Made by a program: the position numbers and the translations under genes. The notes below the pieces were generated by a model that was not told the origin of the DNA, searched no databases, and saw only the letters and a list, made by a program, of their open reading frames with translations. DNA of 64,000 nt, from the NCBI RefSeq assembly GCF_900111405.1, contig NZ_FOHJ01000008.1:85805-149804 (forward strand). The letters are read 5' to 3'. Numbering within the stretch: the first letter of the stretch is position 1; each line of letters starts with the position of its first letter. This stretch comes from Salinibacillus kushneri (lineage in GTDB: Bacteria > Bacillota > Bacilli > Bacillales > Alkalibacillaceae). Below, piece after piece: positions 1-8,916 of the stretch.

Positions 1-730
1 AATCCTGATTAAAGGCTAGCATCATTTCATCGTATGACATCATATGTTTCCCTGGATCTGCTAGCTTATCAGACTGGGGAGTCCACTTTTTCCCTTCTTT
101 CATAGCTTGTAAACAGTCAAAATCAATGTAATCGTCCTGATGTTCATAACGAATATCCTGCAAGGCTACAGCAGCAAAATTATTTTCATTACAAATACTC
201 TTTAAGGTTTCGTTCATTCGTCTTTCATCTATTGTATGGTGTGGACGTACGCCGATGTAGAACGAGGAATGAGGCAAGGATTCTGAAAAGTCCTTTAGAA
301 TCGCTTTGAACTCATCATTCTGCTGGGCAAACAGCAAATGGTAGAGCGCCGGTTGATTTGAGGGTAAAACCATAATGAGATGGCTAGCAACGTTTTGATA
401 GTCGAAAAGAGAAATGGACTTTGACTCCTGCTTTGACAAATCAGATGAAATCTTTATAAGGTGCTTATAGCCCTCCGTGTTTTTAGCGAGTAAAACCGCT
501 TCATACAGCGTTCCATCTTTGTTTATATTGGTTTTCATACCTATGATAGGTTTAATTCCTTCTTTTAAACACGATTGATAGAACTGTACAGCTCCATGCA
601 ATACATGATTGTCGGTTAACGCAATAGCCGAAAAACCCTTATTGTTCGCATTTTTAACAATCTTTTCTATAGACAATAGACTTTCCATAAAGCTATATCC
701 ACTATGTACTTCGAGATGGATTATATCCAT
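1..730 (-). CDS. dnaE: DNA polymerase III subunit alpha DnaE, N-terminal part (runs off left edge)
   Basis: Reading leftward from the ATG at 730 gives about 243 residues before the window ends, without a stop. The start MDIIHLEVHSGYSFMESLLS matches the PHP domain that opens DnaE-type polymerase III alpha subunits (the H-x-V-H-S-x-Y-S signature), and ALTDNHVLHGAVQFY follows as expected. DnaE is the lagging-strand replicative polymerase, which extends RNA primers in Firmicutes. An AAAGGTGTG ribosome site precedes the start. The divergent ytrH/ytrI pair next door is the same arrangement as in Bacillus subtilis. The palm domain and catalytic aspartates lie outside the window. Confidence 0.93.
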   Translation of the reverse strand, partial: MDIIHLEVHSGYSFMESLLSIEKIVKNANNKGFSAIALTDNHVLHGAVQFYQSCLKEGIKPIIGMKTNINKDGTLYEAVLLAKNTEGYKHLIKISSDLSKQESKSISLFDYQNVASHLIMVLPSNQPALYHLLFAQQNDEFKAILKDFSESLPHSSFYIGVRPHHTIDERRMNETLKSICNENNFAAVALQDIRYEHQDDYIDFDCLQAMKEGKKWTPQSDKLADPGKHMMSYDEMMLAFNQD

Positions 731-877
731 TATTCCGTCACACCTTTAATGTCTTCTCACATTCTCATTCTATTATATCGCAAACGTTGGGACCAATAAA
801 TCTAATCATACTACAAATGGTTCGTCCATAAAATGAGGTAAGAGAGCGTCTATTACCAATTATGGGGATGATGAAAA

Positions 878-1210
878 ATGGAAGAACGATTTATACCAAC
901 GTTAGTCCAATGTTATTTTATCGCCTTTGGAGTATTAGCTGGAGGATCTTTGATTGGCAGTATCGGAGCTTATTTAGTTGGAGAACCTCCTTTAACCATT
1001 ATGGCAAGACTGGCTAAAAGCTTGAGAATCTGGGCAATTGTGGCTGCTATTGGGGGAACCTTTGCAACCATTGAAACTTTAGAGAAAGGATTACTACAGG
1101 GATCAACCATTGATATTGTAAGACAAATTGCCTATATTATTTCAGCCATGGCAGGTGTCCAGTCAGCTATCACTTGTATTGAATGGTTTATTCAGGAGGA
1201 AATCACATAA
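878..1210 (+). CDS. ytrH: Sporulation membrane protein YtrH
   Basis: A 110-residue protein with three hydrophobic segments (about residues 9-32, 47-64 and 84-102) and the family-typical N-terminal glycine-rich stretch VLAGGSLIGSIGAYLVGEPP. YtrH is a sigma-E-controlled membrane protein needed for efficient sporulation in Bacillus. It sits directly downstream of divergent dnaE and overlaps ytrI by one base (TAATG), so the two are translationally coupled. The start ATG follows GGGGATGATG. I see no clear sigma-E promoter that I would defend. Confidence 0.9.
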   Translation: MEERFIPTLVQCYFIAFGVLAGGSLIGSIGAYLVGEPPLTIMARLAKSLRIWAIVAAIGGTFATIETLEKGLLQGSTIDIVRQIAYIISAMAGVQSAITCIEWFIQEEIT

Positions 1211-1716
1211 TGCATATACCTCCATATTATAAACGAAGGGGCTTTCAGTATTTTTTTGTAGGGATTATTACAGGTGCTGTTATTGCTTATCTATTATTCC
1301 TTTATTTTTTTGGTAAATATACCGAAATGCGTATAGAGGAAAATATACAGCTGCGTGACCAAATTGCAGAATTAGAACAGGATTTGGAGAACATTACGAA
1401 AGATAAGGAAGATTTATCCAGGCAAAATGAGGAAAATTTAACGATTCAGGAAATACAAATTGAGTTAGAGAATGCTGAACAGTTAAAGCTTGATCGCTTT
1501 ATCCAGCATGATTTAAAAGAAAAAATAAAGGATGAAATTAGTTCGTTAAAAGGCAGGAATATTGAAACGATGCAGGAAAACCTTTCATTCATAGAGTCAA
1601 CCATTGAAAACAAAACCTATCATGTGTCTGACTTTAGCTATGACGCTGCCATTACCCGATTAATCATTTCCAAAACCTTTTACGTAAAGGTGAAATTAAG
1701 TATGTCAAGTTCGTAA
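1210..1716 (+). CDS. ytrI: Sporulation membrane protein YtrI
   Basis: Translation most likely begins at the ATG overlapping the ytrH stop, because GGAGG lies 10 bases upstream; a longer in-frame reading from 1183 has no ribosome site. The product is about 168 residues: a basic N-terminus, one membrane segment (FFVGIITGAVIAYLLFLYFF), then a long charged coiled coil rich in E, N, Q and L, and a short beta-rich tail. This matches YtrI, the partner of YtrH in sporulation. The pair forms a two-gene operon on the forward strand between dnaE and nrnA. Confidence 0.87.
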   Translation: MHIPPYYKRRGFQYFFVGIITGAVIAYLLFLYFFGKYTEMRIEENIQLRDQIAELEQDLENITKDKEDLSRQNEENLTIQEIQIELENAEQLKLDRFIQHDLKEKIKDEISSLKGRNIETMQENLSFIESTIENKTYHVSDFSYDAAITRLIISKTFYVKVKLSMSSS

Positions 1717-1747
1717 TACTCTTTCTGCTTAGTCATTATTGTTAAAA

Positions 1748-1790
1748 AAATGACGTTTTCCTGAAAAAATTTGTCATTTCATTCATTTTT
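1748..1790 (+). terminator. Possible terminator after ytrI
   Basis: AAATGAC and GTCATTT can pair across an 18-base A/T-rich loop, and a T-rich stretch follows. The stem is short, so this is a weak call. Confidence 0.35.
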
Positions 1791-1850
1791 TACTCATTTT
1801 GGGGAATATAATAATAAGAAAAAAATTTTTGAAGAAAGGGTGAGTAAAAT

Positions 1851-2033
1851 ATGCTCGTTTTAAGCAGAAAAAAACTTGTGGAAGAAAAAACCAACCAATT
1901 ATTAAGCGGTTATTCCGCTTATTCTGATAATGATGAACTCATCCGACTGCTTAAACGTAATATCACAAGACATAATTTAGACGTTTTTTGCGATAAAACA
2001 GATATTGGCTGCTGGTTTATCCCTAAAAATTAA
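1851..2033 (+). CDS. Small conserved-looking protein of 60 residues
   Basis: An ORF with a good ribosome site (GAAAGGGTGAG, 7 bases before ATG) encoding a 60-residue charged soluble protein. The second half, LLKRNITRHNLDVFCDKTDI, followed by GCWFIPKN, looks like a compact amphipathic helix plus a strand. It has its own upstream A/T-rich promoter region and is convergent with nrnA. I do not recognise the family. A small gene in this place between ytrI and nrnA is plausible in Bacillaceae, but I cannot assign a name or function. Confidence 0.65.
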   Translation: MLVLSRKKLVEEKTNQLLSGYSAYSDNDELIRLLKRNITRHNLDVFCDKTDIGCWFIPKN

Positions 2034-2106
2034 GGAGGCTATATGTTACCTGAGGAGGCCATTTTACCAATGGCACTCCTTATATGGATTGATTATTCAT
2101 TTCAAA

Positions 2107-3066
2107 TTAATTTTTATCCTCTAGATGATATTGCTTACATACCGCTTCTAAATCTTGAATCACATTCGCTGTTTCTTCCCATGAATCTACAGATGCACCA
2201 GAGGCCAAAGGGTGCCCACCCCCATTATATTTAGCTGCCACATTATTGATGACAGGTCCTCTTGATCGTAATCGCACTCGAATTTCTTCCGGTTCTTCAA
2301 TAAAGAATACCCAGGCAATAATTCCTTCAATATCGCCTAAAATCCCTACTAACTGGGAAGTTTCAGCAACCGTAAGACCAAATTCCTCAAGAATATCAGC
2401 AGTAATTTTAATGGTACTAAGACCGCTTTCAGACACCGTAAAATTTTGCAATATATATCCTTTTAAACGAGCAATATTATGCTTAGTATTATATAAGTCA
2501 TCATAAAGTTTCGTACGATCAAATGGGTACTGTACGAGCTCAGAAACGATTTGAAACGTTTTTGGTGTAGAACTTGGGAATAAAAAGCGTCCTGTATCTC
2601 CTACTATACCTGCATATATTAACCGAGCTGATTCTGCGTTCAGCTTAAATCCTTCCTCTTTCCCTTCTAAAAACAATTCATATATCATTTCACTTGTGGA
2701 GGATGCATCTGTATCCACCCATTCAATATCCCCATAGGAGTCAACGACAGGGTGATGATCAATCTTAATTAATTGATCCCCCTTCGCATAACGCTGGTCA
2801 CAGATACGTTCCTGATTAGCTGTATCACATACGATAACTAGAGAATTTTCATATTTATCATCCTCGATTTCATCAAGCTCAGCTAAAAAACGTAAGGAAG
2901 GATCCTCTTTACCTGTGATATAAACGGCTTTTTGAGGAAAGCTTTCCTTTATAAGTTCAGAAAGACCTGCTTGTGATCCATAAGCATCAGGGTCAGGTCT
3001 TACATGACGATGAATAATAATTCGATCATATTGTTTGATTGCGGAAATGATTTCTCTTTTGGTCAA
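2107..3066 (-). CDS. nrnA: Bifunctional oligoribonuclease / pAp phosphatase NrnA (YtqI)
   Basis: A 319-residue DHH/DHHA1 phosphoesterase. The metal-binding motifs are visible: HRHVRPDPDAYGSQ near residue 20, CDTAN near residue 80, IDHHPV near residue 103, and the C-terminal DHHA1 glycine motif YNGGGHPLASGA near residue 290. NrnA degrades nanoRNAs of 2-5 nucleotides and dephosphorylates pAp in the cytoplasm. The start is TTG with GAGGAATC upstream. It lies tail to tail with the 60-residue ORF and head to head with ytpI, as in B. subtilis. Confidence 0.94.
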   Translation of the reverse strand: MTKREIISAIKQYDRIIIHRHVRPDPDAYGSQAGLSELIKESFPQKAVYITGKEDPSLRFLAELDEIEDDKYENSLVIVCDTANQERICDQRYAKGDQLIKIDHHPVVDSYGDIEWVDTDASSTSEMIYELFLEGKEEGFKLNAESARLIYAGIVGDTGRFLFPSSTPKTFQIVSELVQYPFDRTKLYDDLYNTKHNIARLKGYILQNFTVSESGLSTIKITADILEEFGLTVAETSQLVGILGDIEGIIAWVFFIEEPEEIRVRLRSRGPVINNVAAKYNGGGHPLASGASVDSWEETANVIQDLEAVCKQYHLEDKN

Positions 3067-3223
3067 TGGAATGATTCCTCACTTTTAACGATTTTCTTAT
3101 ATTTACCATATCATACTACAAGATAGTAGCAAAATCTATCTCTAACCTTTACAATAAAGAGTATAACAAATATTTTATTGTTATGACCTTAATCATTATA
3201 CATAACTATAGGAGCGTCGAACT

Positions 3224-3523
3224 ATGATATTTTTTCCCATTGTAATTGTTCTGTCATTAGTGTTGTATATCTTTTTCAAAGTAAGAATTTTAAGTGTAAA
3301 AGATGAACTCACCATGCGCTATACAAATGCAAAAGCACGTATATGCCTGGGAATACTCCTCTTCTTCTTCGGGATTAACCAATATTTATTTTATGAAACA
3401 AGACTCTCATTATTTATAGGAATCATATTCGTATTCTTTGGCTTCATCCAAGCCCAATACGGATTTAAACTATTCAAATACTTTCGTAAAGAAATTCTAA
3501 GAAAAGCGGAGGCGACTGGTTAG
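3224..3523 (+). CDS. ytpI: Small membrane protein YtpI
   Basis: A 99-residue protein with three hydrophobic segments (about residues 2-20, 40-58 and 61-80), matching YtpI of Bacillus in size, topology and position next to nrnA and ytoI. The ribosome site TAGGAGCG precedes the ATG. Its last seven codons (RKAEATG and the TAG stop) come from the left end of an interspersed repeat, so the native C-terminus has been replaced or trimmed. Function is not known. Confidence 0.82.
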   Translation: MIFFPIVIVLSLVLYIFFKVRILSVKDELTMRYTNAKARICLGILLFFFGINQYLFYETRLSLFIGIIFVFFGFIQAQYGFKLFKYFRKEILRKAEATG

Positions 3524-3651
3524 GTCCGACAGCATAAGCAGAATACACGAAGTGGCACGCTTTTTTGCCACGTAGGGGATTATGCTTATGTCTGCTCCGG
3601 ACCTAGGAGCCGCAGCTGGACAAAGAAAAGCGGAGGCGACTGGTTAGGTCC
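3499..3651 (+). repeat. Interspersed repeat, family 1, with a duplicated 29-bp end
   Basis: The 29-bp stretch at 3499-3527 recurs exactly at 3623-3651, 124 bases later. Between them lie a nested inverted repeat (GGTCCGACAGCATAAGC against GCTTATGTCTGCTCCGGACC, imperfect) and an inner hairpin (GTGGCA / TGCCAC). Related copies lie at 29775-29882 and, inverted, at 58739-58842. The left end overlaps the 3' end of ytpI. It is non-coding and resembles short mobile repeats scattered in Bacillaceae genomes. Confidence 0.8.
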
Positions 3652-3661
3652 CTTAATGATA

Positions 3662-3697
3662 AAAGCAATCTCTTTTATATTAAGAGATTGCTTTTTT
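3662..3697. terminator. Bidirectional terminator between ytpI and ytoI
   Basis: AAAGCAATCTCTT pairs with AAGAGATTGCTTT across a short loop, with T-runs on both strands. It can serve forward ytpI and reverse ytoI. Confidence 0.88.
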
Positions 3698-3698
3698 A

Positions 3699-5009
3699 TT
3701 AGCGGTCAATAAATTGGGCCATTAGAAGTGCTTTTCCCATCAGAACTTCATCAGAATAAATTTCAATATCAATTTTCGTAAATTTCCGTCCGATTTCTAA
3801 TGGATGAGGTTTAATTTCTAACATACTTCCAAGCTGTACTGGTTTCATATAATAAATGGACAAATTTTCTACGACTAAATCTCCTTTTTTATACTGCCTT
3901 AGCATACGTGAAGAAGCCTCTGTTAAAAAGGAGGTAAAGACACCATACGATAGAGTACCTAAATGGTTTGTCATTTGTGGTGTTACTTCTGAAAAGTAGG
4001 TCGTGTTCGTTCCGTCCTCTAGTAACTCCATTTGATTGGAAACCAGATCGTCTATTGTTTCACCTACCTGGGGCTGTCTTTGAAGCTGCTGGAGGCCTTT
4101 AATAACATCCTGACGGGTGATGATACCTTGAAAATGCCCCTGAAGATCAACAACTGGAATTAACTCTATTCCTTCCCATACCATGGAATGAGCGGTATTG
4201 GCCAATGAAGTTTTCGTTTGAACGGTCATAGGATTTTTTGTCATGACTTTATGTATAGGTGAATTCTGATCTTTCCCGATAACATCCTTTGAGGTAACCA
4301 TTCCTACAACACGTTGATCATCATCAATAACAGGGTAACGGCTATGACCGGTCCTTTCATTTAACTCGTACCATTTTTCTACAATGTCAGTTGACTTGAG
4401 GTACTGAGATTGTTCGAGCGTAGTGAAGATATCATCTACAATTATGATTTCTTTTTTTATCAACTGGTCGTATATAGCACGGTTAATCATAGTAGCAACA
4501 GTAAATGTATCATAGGTAGTTGAAATAATTGGAAGGTCTTTTTCATCCGCAAGTTCTTTAACATGATCCTCGGTATCAAAACCTCCTGTAATTAAAACGG
4601 CCGCACCAGCTTTTAATGCTAGTTCCTGTGCATTGATACGATTTCCCACAATCAAAAGTGAATCCGCCTCTGTATACCTCATCATCGCTTCTAATTTCAT
4701 CGCACCAATGACAAACTTATTCAAGGTTTTATAAAGGCCCTCTCGTCCCCCTAAAACTTGTCCATCAACAATATTAATAATTTCAGCGAACGTTAATTGT
4801 TCAATGTTATCTTTCTTTTTTGTTTCAATTCGTATGGTTCCAACACGTTCAATGGTACTTACATAGCCAATGTTTTCTGCTTCTTTAATCGCACGATAGG
4901 CCGTACCTTCACTTACATTCAATTCCTTAGCAATTCTTCTTACAGATATTTTACTGCCAATGGATAATGATTCGATATACTCTAATATTTGCTCGTGTTT
5001 AGTCGCCAT
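3699..5009 (-). CDS. ytoI: YtoI: HTH, DRTGG, twin CBS and hotdog domain protein
   Basis: 436 residues with four parts. An N-terminal winged helix (about 1-65, KISVRRIAKELNVSEGTAYR) is followed by a DRTGG-like segment (about 70-185), two CBS repeats (about 190-310, with VVGMVTSKDVIG and FQGIITRQDVIK) and a C-terminal hotdog thioesterase-like domain (about 330-436, including YFSEVTPQMTNHLG). CBS pairs usually bind adenosyl nucleotides, so a nucleotide-sensing regulator is likely, but the role of YtoI is not established. The divergent gap to the next gene carries no obvious partner. Confidence 0.88.
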   Translation of the reverse strand: MATKHEQILEYIESLSIGSKISVRRIAKELNVSEGTAYRAIKEAENIGYVSTIERVGTIRIETKKKDNIEQLTFAEIINIVDGQVLGGREGLYKTLNKFVIGAMKLEAMMRYTEADSLLIVGNRINAQELALKAGAAVLITGGFDTEDHVKELADEKDLPIISTTYDTFTVATMINRAIYDQLIKKEIIIVDDIFTTLEQSQYLKSTDIVEKWYELNERTGHSRYPVIDDDQRVVGMVTSKDVIGKDQNSPIHKVMTKNPMTVQTKTSLANTAHSMVWEGIELIPVVDLQGHFQGIITRQDVIKGLQQLQRQPQVGETIDDLVSNQMELLEDGTNTTYFSEVTPQMTNHLGTLSYGVFTSFLTEASSRMLRQYKKGDLVVENLSIYYMKPVQLGSMLEIKPHPLEIGRKFTKIDIEIYSDEVLMGKALLMAQFIDR

Positions 5010-5079
5010 GTGGGGTTCACCAAACTTTCGATATCAATTTACATGTCTAGTAATATTATACCTGTGAAAGTTGTCACCT

Positions 5080-5316
5080 TCAATTTTGTTTTACAAAAAT
5101 TCTTTTATTTTCACTATGTTCTACGGATTTTCCTGATTTAATATCTAATAGAACCCCCAAGTTAGCACCTGCGACAAGCACAAAAAATACAATCCAGGCT
5201 GCCCAAAATAATGAACTGGCCGACGTAGTCATCTCTCGTATTGAAGGCAATGCTAAATATAAAAAATAGCAGGCAATAAGCAATTTTAATAAGGCATTTC
5301 GCTTCATCACATCCAT
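5080..5316 (-). CDS. Small two-segment membrane protein, unknown
   Basis: About 78 residues with two hydrophobic segments (LLKLLIACYFLYLALP and SLFWAAWIVFFVLVAGANLGVLL, given here as approximate spans) and a charged tail ending KRIFVKQN. GAGGGAG lies just upstream; starts at 5319 (GTG), 5316 (ATG) and 5307 (ATG) are all possible, and spacing slightly favours 5310-5307. It lies between ytoI and ytkL, in the same orientation as both. I do not recognise the family. Confidence 0.6.
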   Translation of the reverse strand: MDVMKRNALLKLLIACYFLYLALPSIREMTTSASSLFWAAWIVFFVLVAGANLGVLLDIKSGKSVEHSENKRIFVKQN

Positions 5317-5394
5317 CACTCCCTCATATCGTTTTTATCATTATATGTACAAGTACTTATGTAAATGTATAGGAAGGTTGGCCTATGGTTGCAC

Positions 5395-5425
5395 AAAAAA
5401 TCCCCTTGCCAAAGCAAGGGAAAAA
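5395..5425 (-). terminator. Terminator of ytkL
   Basis: On the reverse strand CCCTTGC pairs with GCAAGGG, followed by GATTTTTT. It lies 20 bases past the ytkL stop. Confidence 0.85.
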
Positions 5426-5442
5426 TCCTTCAATCTTGTCTT

Positions 5443-6123
5443 TTAGAGTTCTAATGAATCTCCTGCATGCATTACCTTTCCGGTACCTTGCTTCAATTTT
5501 TCTACAAAAGCGTTTGGATCTTGTTGAATTACAGGAAAAGTATTGTAATGGACAGGGACTACTTGTTTGGCCTGAACCCACTCGGATGCAATAGCTGCAT
5601 CATCAGGTCCCATTGTAAAATTATCTCCAATTGGCAAAAAGGCTAAATCGATGTTATTTTGTTCACCAATCAATTTCAAATCAGAAAATAAGCCCGTATC
5701 CCCGGCATGATAGATGGTTTTTCCTTCTGCAAATAATAAGATCCCGGCAGGCATTCCGGTGTAATGGACTGTACCATTTTCATCTGTATAACTCGAGCTA
5801 TGGAAAGCTTTAGTTAATTTAATAGTGCCAAAATCAAATGATTGACTGCCTCCTAAATTAATAGGATGTGTGTTTAAACCCTGTGAGCTTAAGTAGTCGG
5901 CCAGTTCAACCGGAGCTACCACTAAAGCATTATTACGTTTTGCAATGGAAACTGTATCCCCTACATGATCATTATGCCCGTGTGTCAATAAGATTACATC
6001 AGTGTTCACGCTATCTGCGTTTAAATCACATTGTTCATTTCCTGAGATGAATGGATCAATTAGAATCGTCTGACTCCCAATTTCCAGTTTTACTACTGAA
6101 TGTCCATGATAAGAAATTTTCAT
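5443..6123 (-). CDS. ytkL: Metal-dependent hydrolase YtkL (UPF0173, metallo-beta-lactamase fold)
   Basis: 226 residues, the usual size of the UPF0173 family. The metal-binding signature [11 protein letters not shown] is at about residues 46-56, with [11 protein letters not shown] near 137 supplying further ligands and PVHYNTFP near 193. The fold is that of metallo-beta-lactamases acting as general hydrolases; the physiological substrate is unknown. The ATG is preceded by AGGAGG. In B. subtilis ytkL also lies near ytoI. No signal peptide, so cytoplasmic. Confidence 0.9.
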   Translation of the reverse strand: MKISYHGHSVVKLEIGSQTILIDPFISGNEQCDLNADSVNTDVILLTHGHNDHVGDTVSIAKRNNALVVAPVELADYLSSQGLNTHPINLGGSQSFDFGTIKLTKAFHSSSYTDENGTVHYTGMPAGILLFAEGKTIYHAGDTGLFSDLKLIGEQNNIDLAFLPIGDNFTMGPDDAAIASEWVQAKQVVPVHYNTFPVIQQDPNAFVEKLKQGTGKVMHAGDSLEL

Positions 6124-6164
6124 TTTACCATTCCTCCTCTTTAATTATATAAACCTATACCCTA

Positions 6165-7706
6165 TTAATAGTTTATCCATGCCTCCTCATATTTTTCAAG
6201 TAGATGAGGGTTTATTAGGGTATTGGGTTCAATAGGAATTACGTGTCCATTTTCGACAATTTCACTATCCTCATCCTTGCCAAATTCGGTAAGACTTAAA
6301 AGCATGTCCGTTGTCAAAAAGCGAGTTTCTGCTTTTACTTCCAATTGATTTACATCAATATTTTCACAGCTTGCCATCACAAATCCCCAATTTCCAAAGC
6401 TCGGCACATCAACATGAAAGTTTTCTACATTAAGCCCTGTATCTGAAATAGTTTCAGAAATCGTCCAATAAACTTGTGGAGCGAAAACCGGACTTGTTGA
6501 TTGTACCATCATAGCGCCATCAGGCTTTAAATGGTTCCGTACAAGAGAGTAAAATTCCTTTGTATATAATTTGTTTAAGCTTTCATTGTTGGGATCAGGT
6601 AAATCTACCAGAATGACATCATAAAACTGGTTTGAACCTTCAAGGTATTCAAACGCGTCCTGGTGTTTGATATTCACCTTTTCATCCTGTAAAGCACCTT
6701 CATTTAACTTCACTAAGTGATAGCTTTTGCTGGCTAATTCTACTACGGCAGGATCCAAATCTACCAGCGTGATTTCACCTGTATCTTCATACTTTAATAG
6801 CTCTCTTATTGCTAAGCCGTCTCCACCGCCTAAAACCAGAATGCGATCGTGACTTTCTACTTGAGACATAACAGGGTGAACAAGAACTTCATGATAACGA
6901 TATTCATCTGTTGAACTAAACTGTAAGCCGCCATCTAAATATAATCGGGTATCGCCCTTTTCCTTCGTTAATACAATCTTTTGGTATTGGGTATCTTCCA
7001 TATAAATAATAGGATCTTTATACATTTGTTGTTCAAACGAAAAGGCTATCTTTTCACCCAAAAACAATCCAGCTACAAGAAATATACCGATTATAACCCC
7101 GACTAATCCATGTTTCTTCCAGTCCTGTATTTCATCCCTAAACAGCCAGAGAATATATAAAGCTACACTTAAGTTGATACAGCCCACAAAAAAGGCGCTT
7201 TTGACCATCCCTAACTCAGGACGCAGCAAAAAAACAAATAAGAGCCCGCCGATAAGCCCACCTGCATAATCGGAAAATAATACTCGTGCCGTACTCTTAT
7301 TTAATGTAACCCCTAAATTATTTGCCTTTCGAATTAAGACAGGCAGTTCAACTCCTGTTAATCCCCCTACAATAAGGGTTATCATATACAAATAAAGAGA
7401 CTCCGTACCAGCTGGCAAAAAGGCTGTAACACCAAACATGGTAAAACTGGAAAAACCTCCAAAGATGGCGACCATAAATTCAATCCATACAAAGGAGATA
7501 ATTAAATTTGTCGTTACTTTTTCACTCAAACTTGCTCCAATTCCCATACCCGTTAAAAACAACGAAATCGTAAGGGTGTATTGCTTTACACCGTCGCCTA
7601 ATATATAAGAACCTAAGGCACCAAATATGACTTCGAAAATAATACCGCAAATCGAAACAATACCTGATGCCCAATAGATCATTTTACTTTTCTGTTCTGC
7701 ATTCAA
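6165..7706 (-). CDS. Membrane-anchored spermidine-synthase-like protein
   Basis: 513 residues. The first about 220 form seven or so membrane helices; the rest is a spermidine-synthase-type Rossmann domain with the SAM/dcSAM-binding loop LVLGGGDGLAIREL near residue 292, EITLVDLDPAVVELA near 316 and DVILVDLPDPN near 364. Fused membrane spermidine-synthase homologues are known in many bacteria, but aminopropyl transfer has not been shown for most of them. The start is probably TTG with GAGTGGTG upstream. It is the last gene of the DUF4178-PspA-DUF4247-DUF350 run and starts 17 bases after the DUF350 gene ends. Confidence 0.85.
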   Translation of the reverse strand: MNAEQKSKMIYWASGIVSICGIIFEVIFGALGSYILGDGVKQYTLTISLFLTGMGIGASLSEKVTTNLIISFVWIEFMVAIFGGFSSFTMFGVTAFLPAGTESLYLYMITLIVGGLTGVELPVLIRKANNLGVTLNKSTARVLFSDYAGGLIGGLLFVFLLRPELGMVKSAFFVGCINLSVALYILWLFRDEIQDWKKHGLVGVIIGIFLVAGLFLGEKIAFSFEQQMYKDPIIYMEDTQYQKIVLTKEKGDTRLYLDGGLQFSSTDEYRYHEVLVHPVMSQVESHDRILVLGGGDGLAIRELLKYEDTGEITLVDLDPAVVELASKSYHLVKLNEGALQDEKVNIKHQDAFEYLEGSNQFYDVILVDLPDPNNESLNKLYTKEFYSLVRNHLKPDGAMMVQSTSPVFAPQVYWTISETISDTGLNVENFHVDVPSFGNWGFVMASCENIDVNQLEVKAETRFLTTDMLLSLTEFGKDEDSEIVENGHVIPIEPNTLINPHLLEKYEEAWINY

Positions 7707-7722
7707 TAGTTACACCACTCTA

Positions 7723-8115
7723 TTATGTAATCGACGCTCCGATAGTAAATCCAAGTCCAATAGATACAGCTAAAGAAACAATACCTACAGCCAGGTTGCC
7801 TTCTTTCAGTTTCTCTTCAACAGAAAACTTTCTGGTTAATCCTTCAAAAACAAAGTAAGCAATTAGTTGCAGCAGCACACCAAATGCTCCCCATATTACG
7901 GTTTCCGCTATATTAATACTGTGATAAATGGCAAAGGCTAAAATGATACAGATTCCAATGATTTTACCTGAAATCGCTAAAGCTACTGCTGTATTTCCCT
8001 GCTGTATTTCTTCCCAGTCCTTGTATTTCGTTACCAGTTCAAAAATAACTAATCCTACGATAACTACCAATATCGCAATCACAAAATATAAAAATGTGTA
8101 TAAAAATGGACCCAT
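7723..8115 (-). CDS. DUF350 family membrane protein (YjfL-like)
   Basis: 130 residues with four membrane segments arranged as two related halves, the hallmark of DUF350. Each half has the short motif of a glycine/asparagine loop after the first helix (QQGNTAVALAISGKIIG and KEGNLAVGIVSLAVSIG). DUF350 genes often sit with PspA-like genes, as in E. coli yjfJ-yjfL. A GGAGGAG ribosome site precedes the ATG. It lies between the DUF4247 lipoprotein and the spermidine-synthase-like gene. Molecular function is unknown. Confidence 0.88.
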   Translation of the reverse strand: MGPFLYTFLYFVIAILVVIVGLVIFELVTKYKDWEEIQQGNTAVALAISGKIIGICIILAFAIYHSINIAETVIWGAFGVLLQLIAYFVFEGLTRKFSVEEKLKEGNLAVGIVSLAVSIGLGFTIGASIT

Positions 8116-8133
8116 GTTATAACTCTCCTCCTT

Positions 8134-8769
8134 TTATTTACCTACACCAGGTCCTCCTCCTCTAGAAGAAAACCCTCGAAATGATCCAGCACTTCCGGAA
8201 CGATATTTTTGGGTATTCATGTAACCACCATAACAATCTCCGCCTGCACAGCGATTCGACCGTTTCTTTGCCCAATCGTCAACATCTAATACATCATCAA
8301 GTAACCATAATGCAAAAAAGCCGTTGAAATAGTTAGGAGAATAATGATTCCTTACAAATTCTGTTGTTGCCAATTCAATAAGGAGTAAACCATCTTCATT
8401 TTCATCCATTTGTAACGTTAAAATATCATCGGAGTAAATCAATACTTGTTTTTGATTTTGAACGTCACTTACTTCTTCGGGATTTGTTCCTTGTTCGAGT
8501 AAATTTGCAAGCTCATCCAGCGAAAACTGTCTTGTTCCATAGATTCTTGTGGTTTCATTCGTTCCTTCCGAAATGACGTCAACTAATGTAAAATTATCCT
8601 CTAATAAATTTTCGATGGTTGAATAGGTTTGTCCTTCTATATTTTCGGTAACCTGTTCTTTTGATTCAGGGTCCAGATTAGACCCGGACATCCCCCGTTC
8701 AGATCCAAAGCCACCGCATCCGGAAAGAAACAGGAGTCCAAACATGAATAAAAAGACATATCGCTTCAA
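8134..8769 (-). CDS. DUF4247 family lipoprotein
   Basis: The likely start is the TTG at 8769, because GGAAGGAGGGG lies just upstream; this yields about 211 residues beginning MKRYVFLFMFGLLF and a lipobox LSGC near residue 15, so it is a lipoprotein. The mature part contains the DUF4247-like core and a small cysteine cluster (RCAGGDCYGGY). The last about 25 residues are rich in Gly, Ser and Arg, as is common for surface or low-complexity tails. It stands 19 bases from the DUF350 gene and belongs to the same transcription unit. Confidence 0.82.
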   Translation of the reverse strand: MKRYVFLFMFGLLFLSGCGGFGSERGMSGSNLDPESKEQVTENIEGQTYSTIENLLEDNFTLVDVISEGTNETTRIYGTRQFSLDELANLLEQGTNPEEVSDVQNQKQVLIYSDDILTLQMDENEDGLLLIELATTEFVRNHYSPNYFNGFFALWLLDDVLDVDDWAKKRSNRCAGGDCYGGYMNTQKYRSGSAGSFRGFSSRGGGPGVGK

Positions 8770-8867
8770 AACATCCCCTCCTTCCCACAGAAAGCTCAAA
8801 TTGATGTTTTTATGAATCGTGTTTATGTAAAAATGTATCTATTTAGAAAGTACCATAAAGATAACAG

Positions 8868-8906
8868 AATAGCCAGACCACCTTCAGGTAGTCATGGCTA
8901 TTCGTT
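8868..8906. terminator. Hairpin between pspA-like gene and DUF4247 gene
   Basis: AATAGCCA and TGGCTATT pair around an inner stem (ACCACCTT / CAGGTAGT, imperfect). A T-run follows only on the forward strand; on the reverse strand the tail is weak, so it may attenuate rather than stop transcription from the pspA-like gene. Confidence 0.5.
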
Positions 8907-8916
8907 TTTAAATAGT

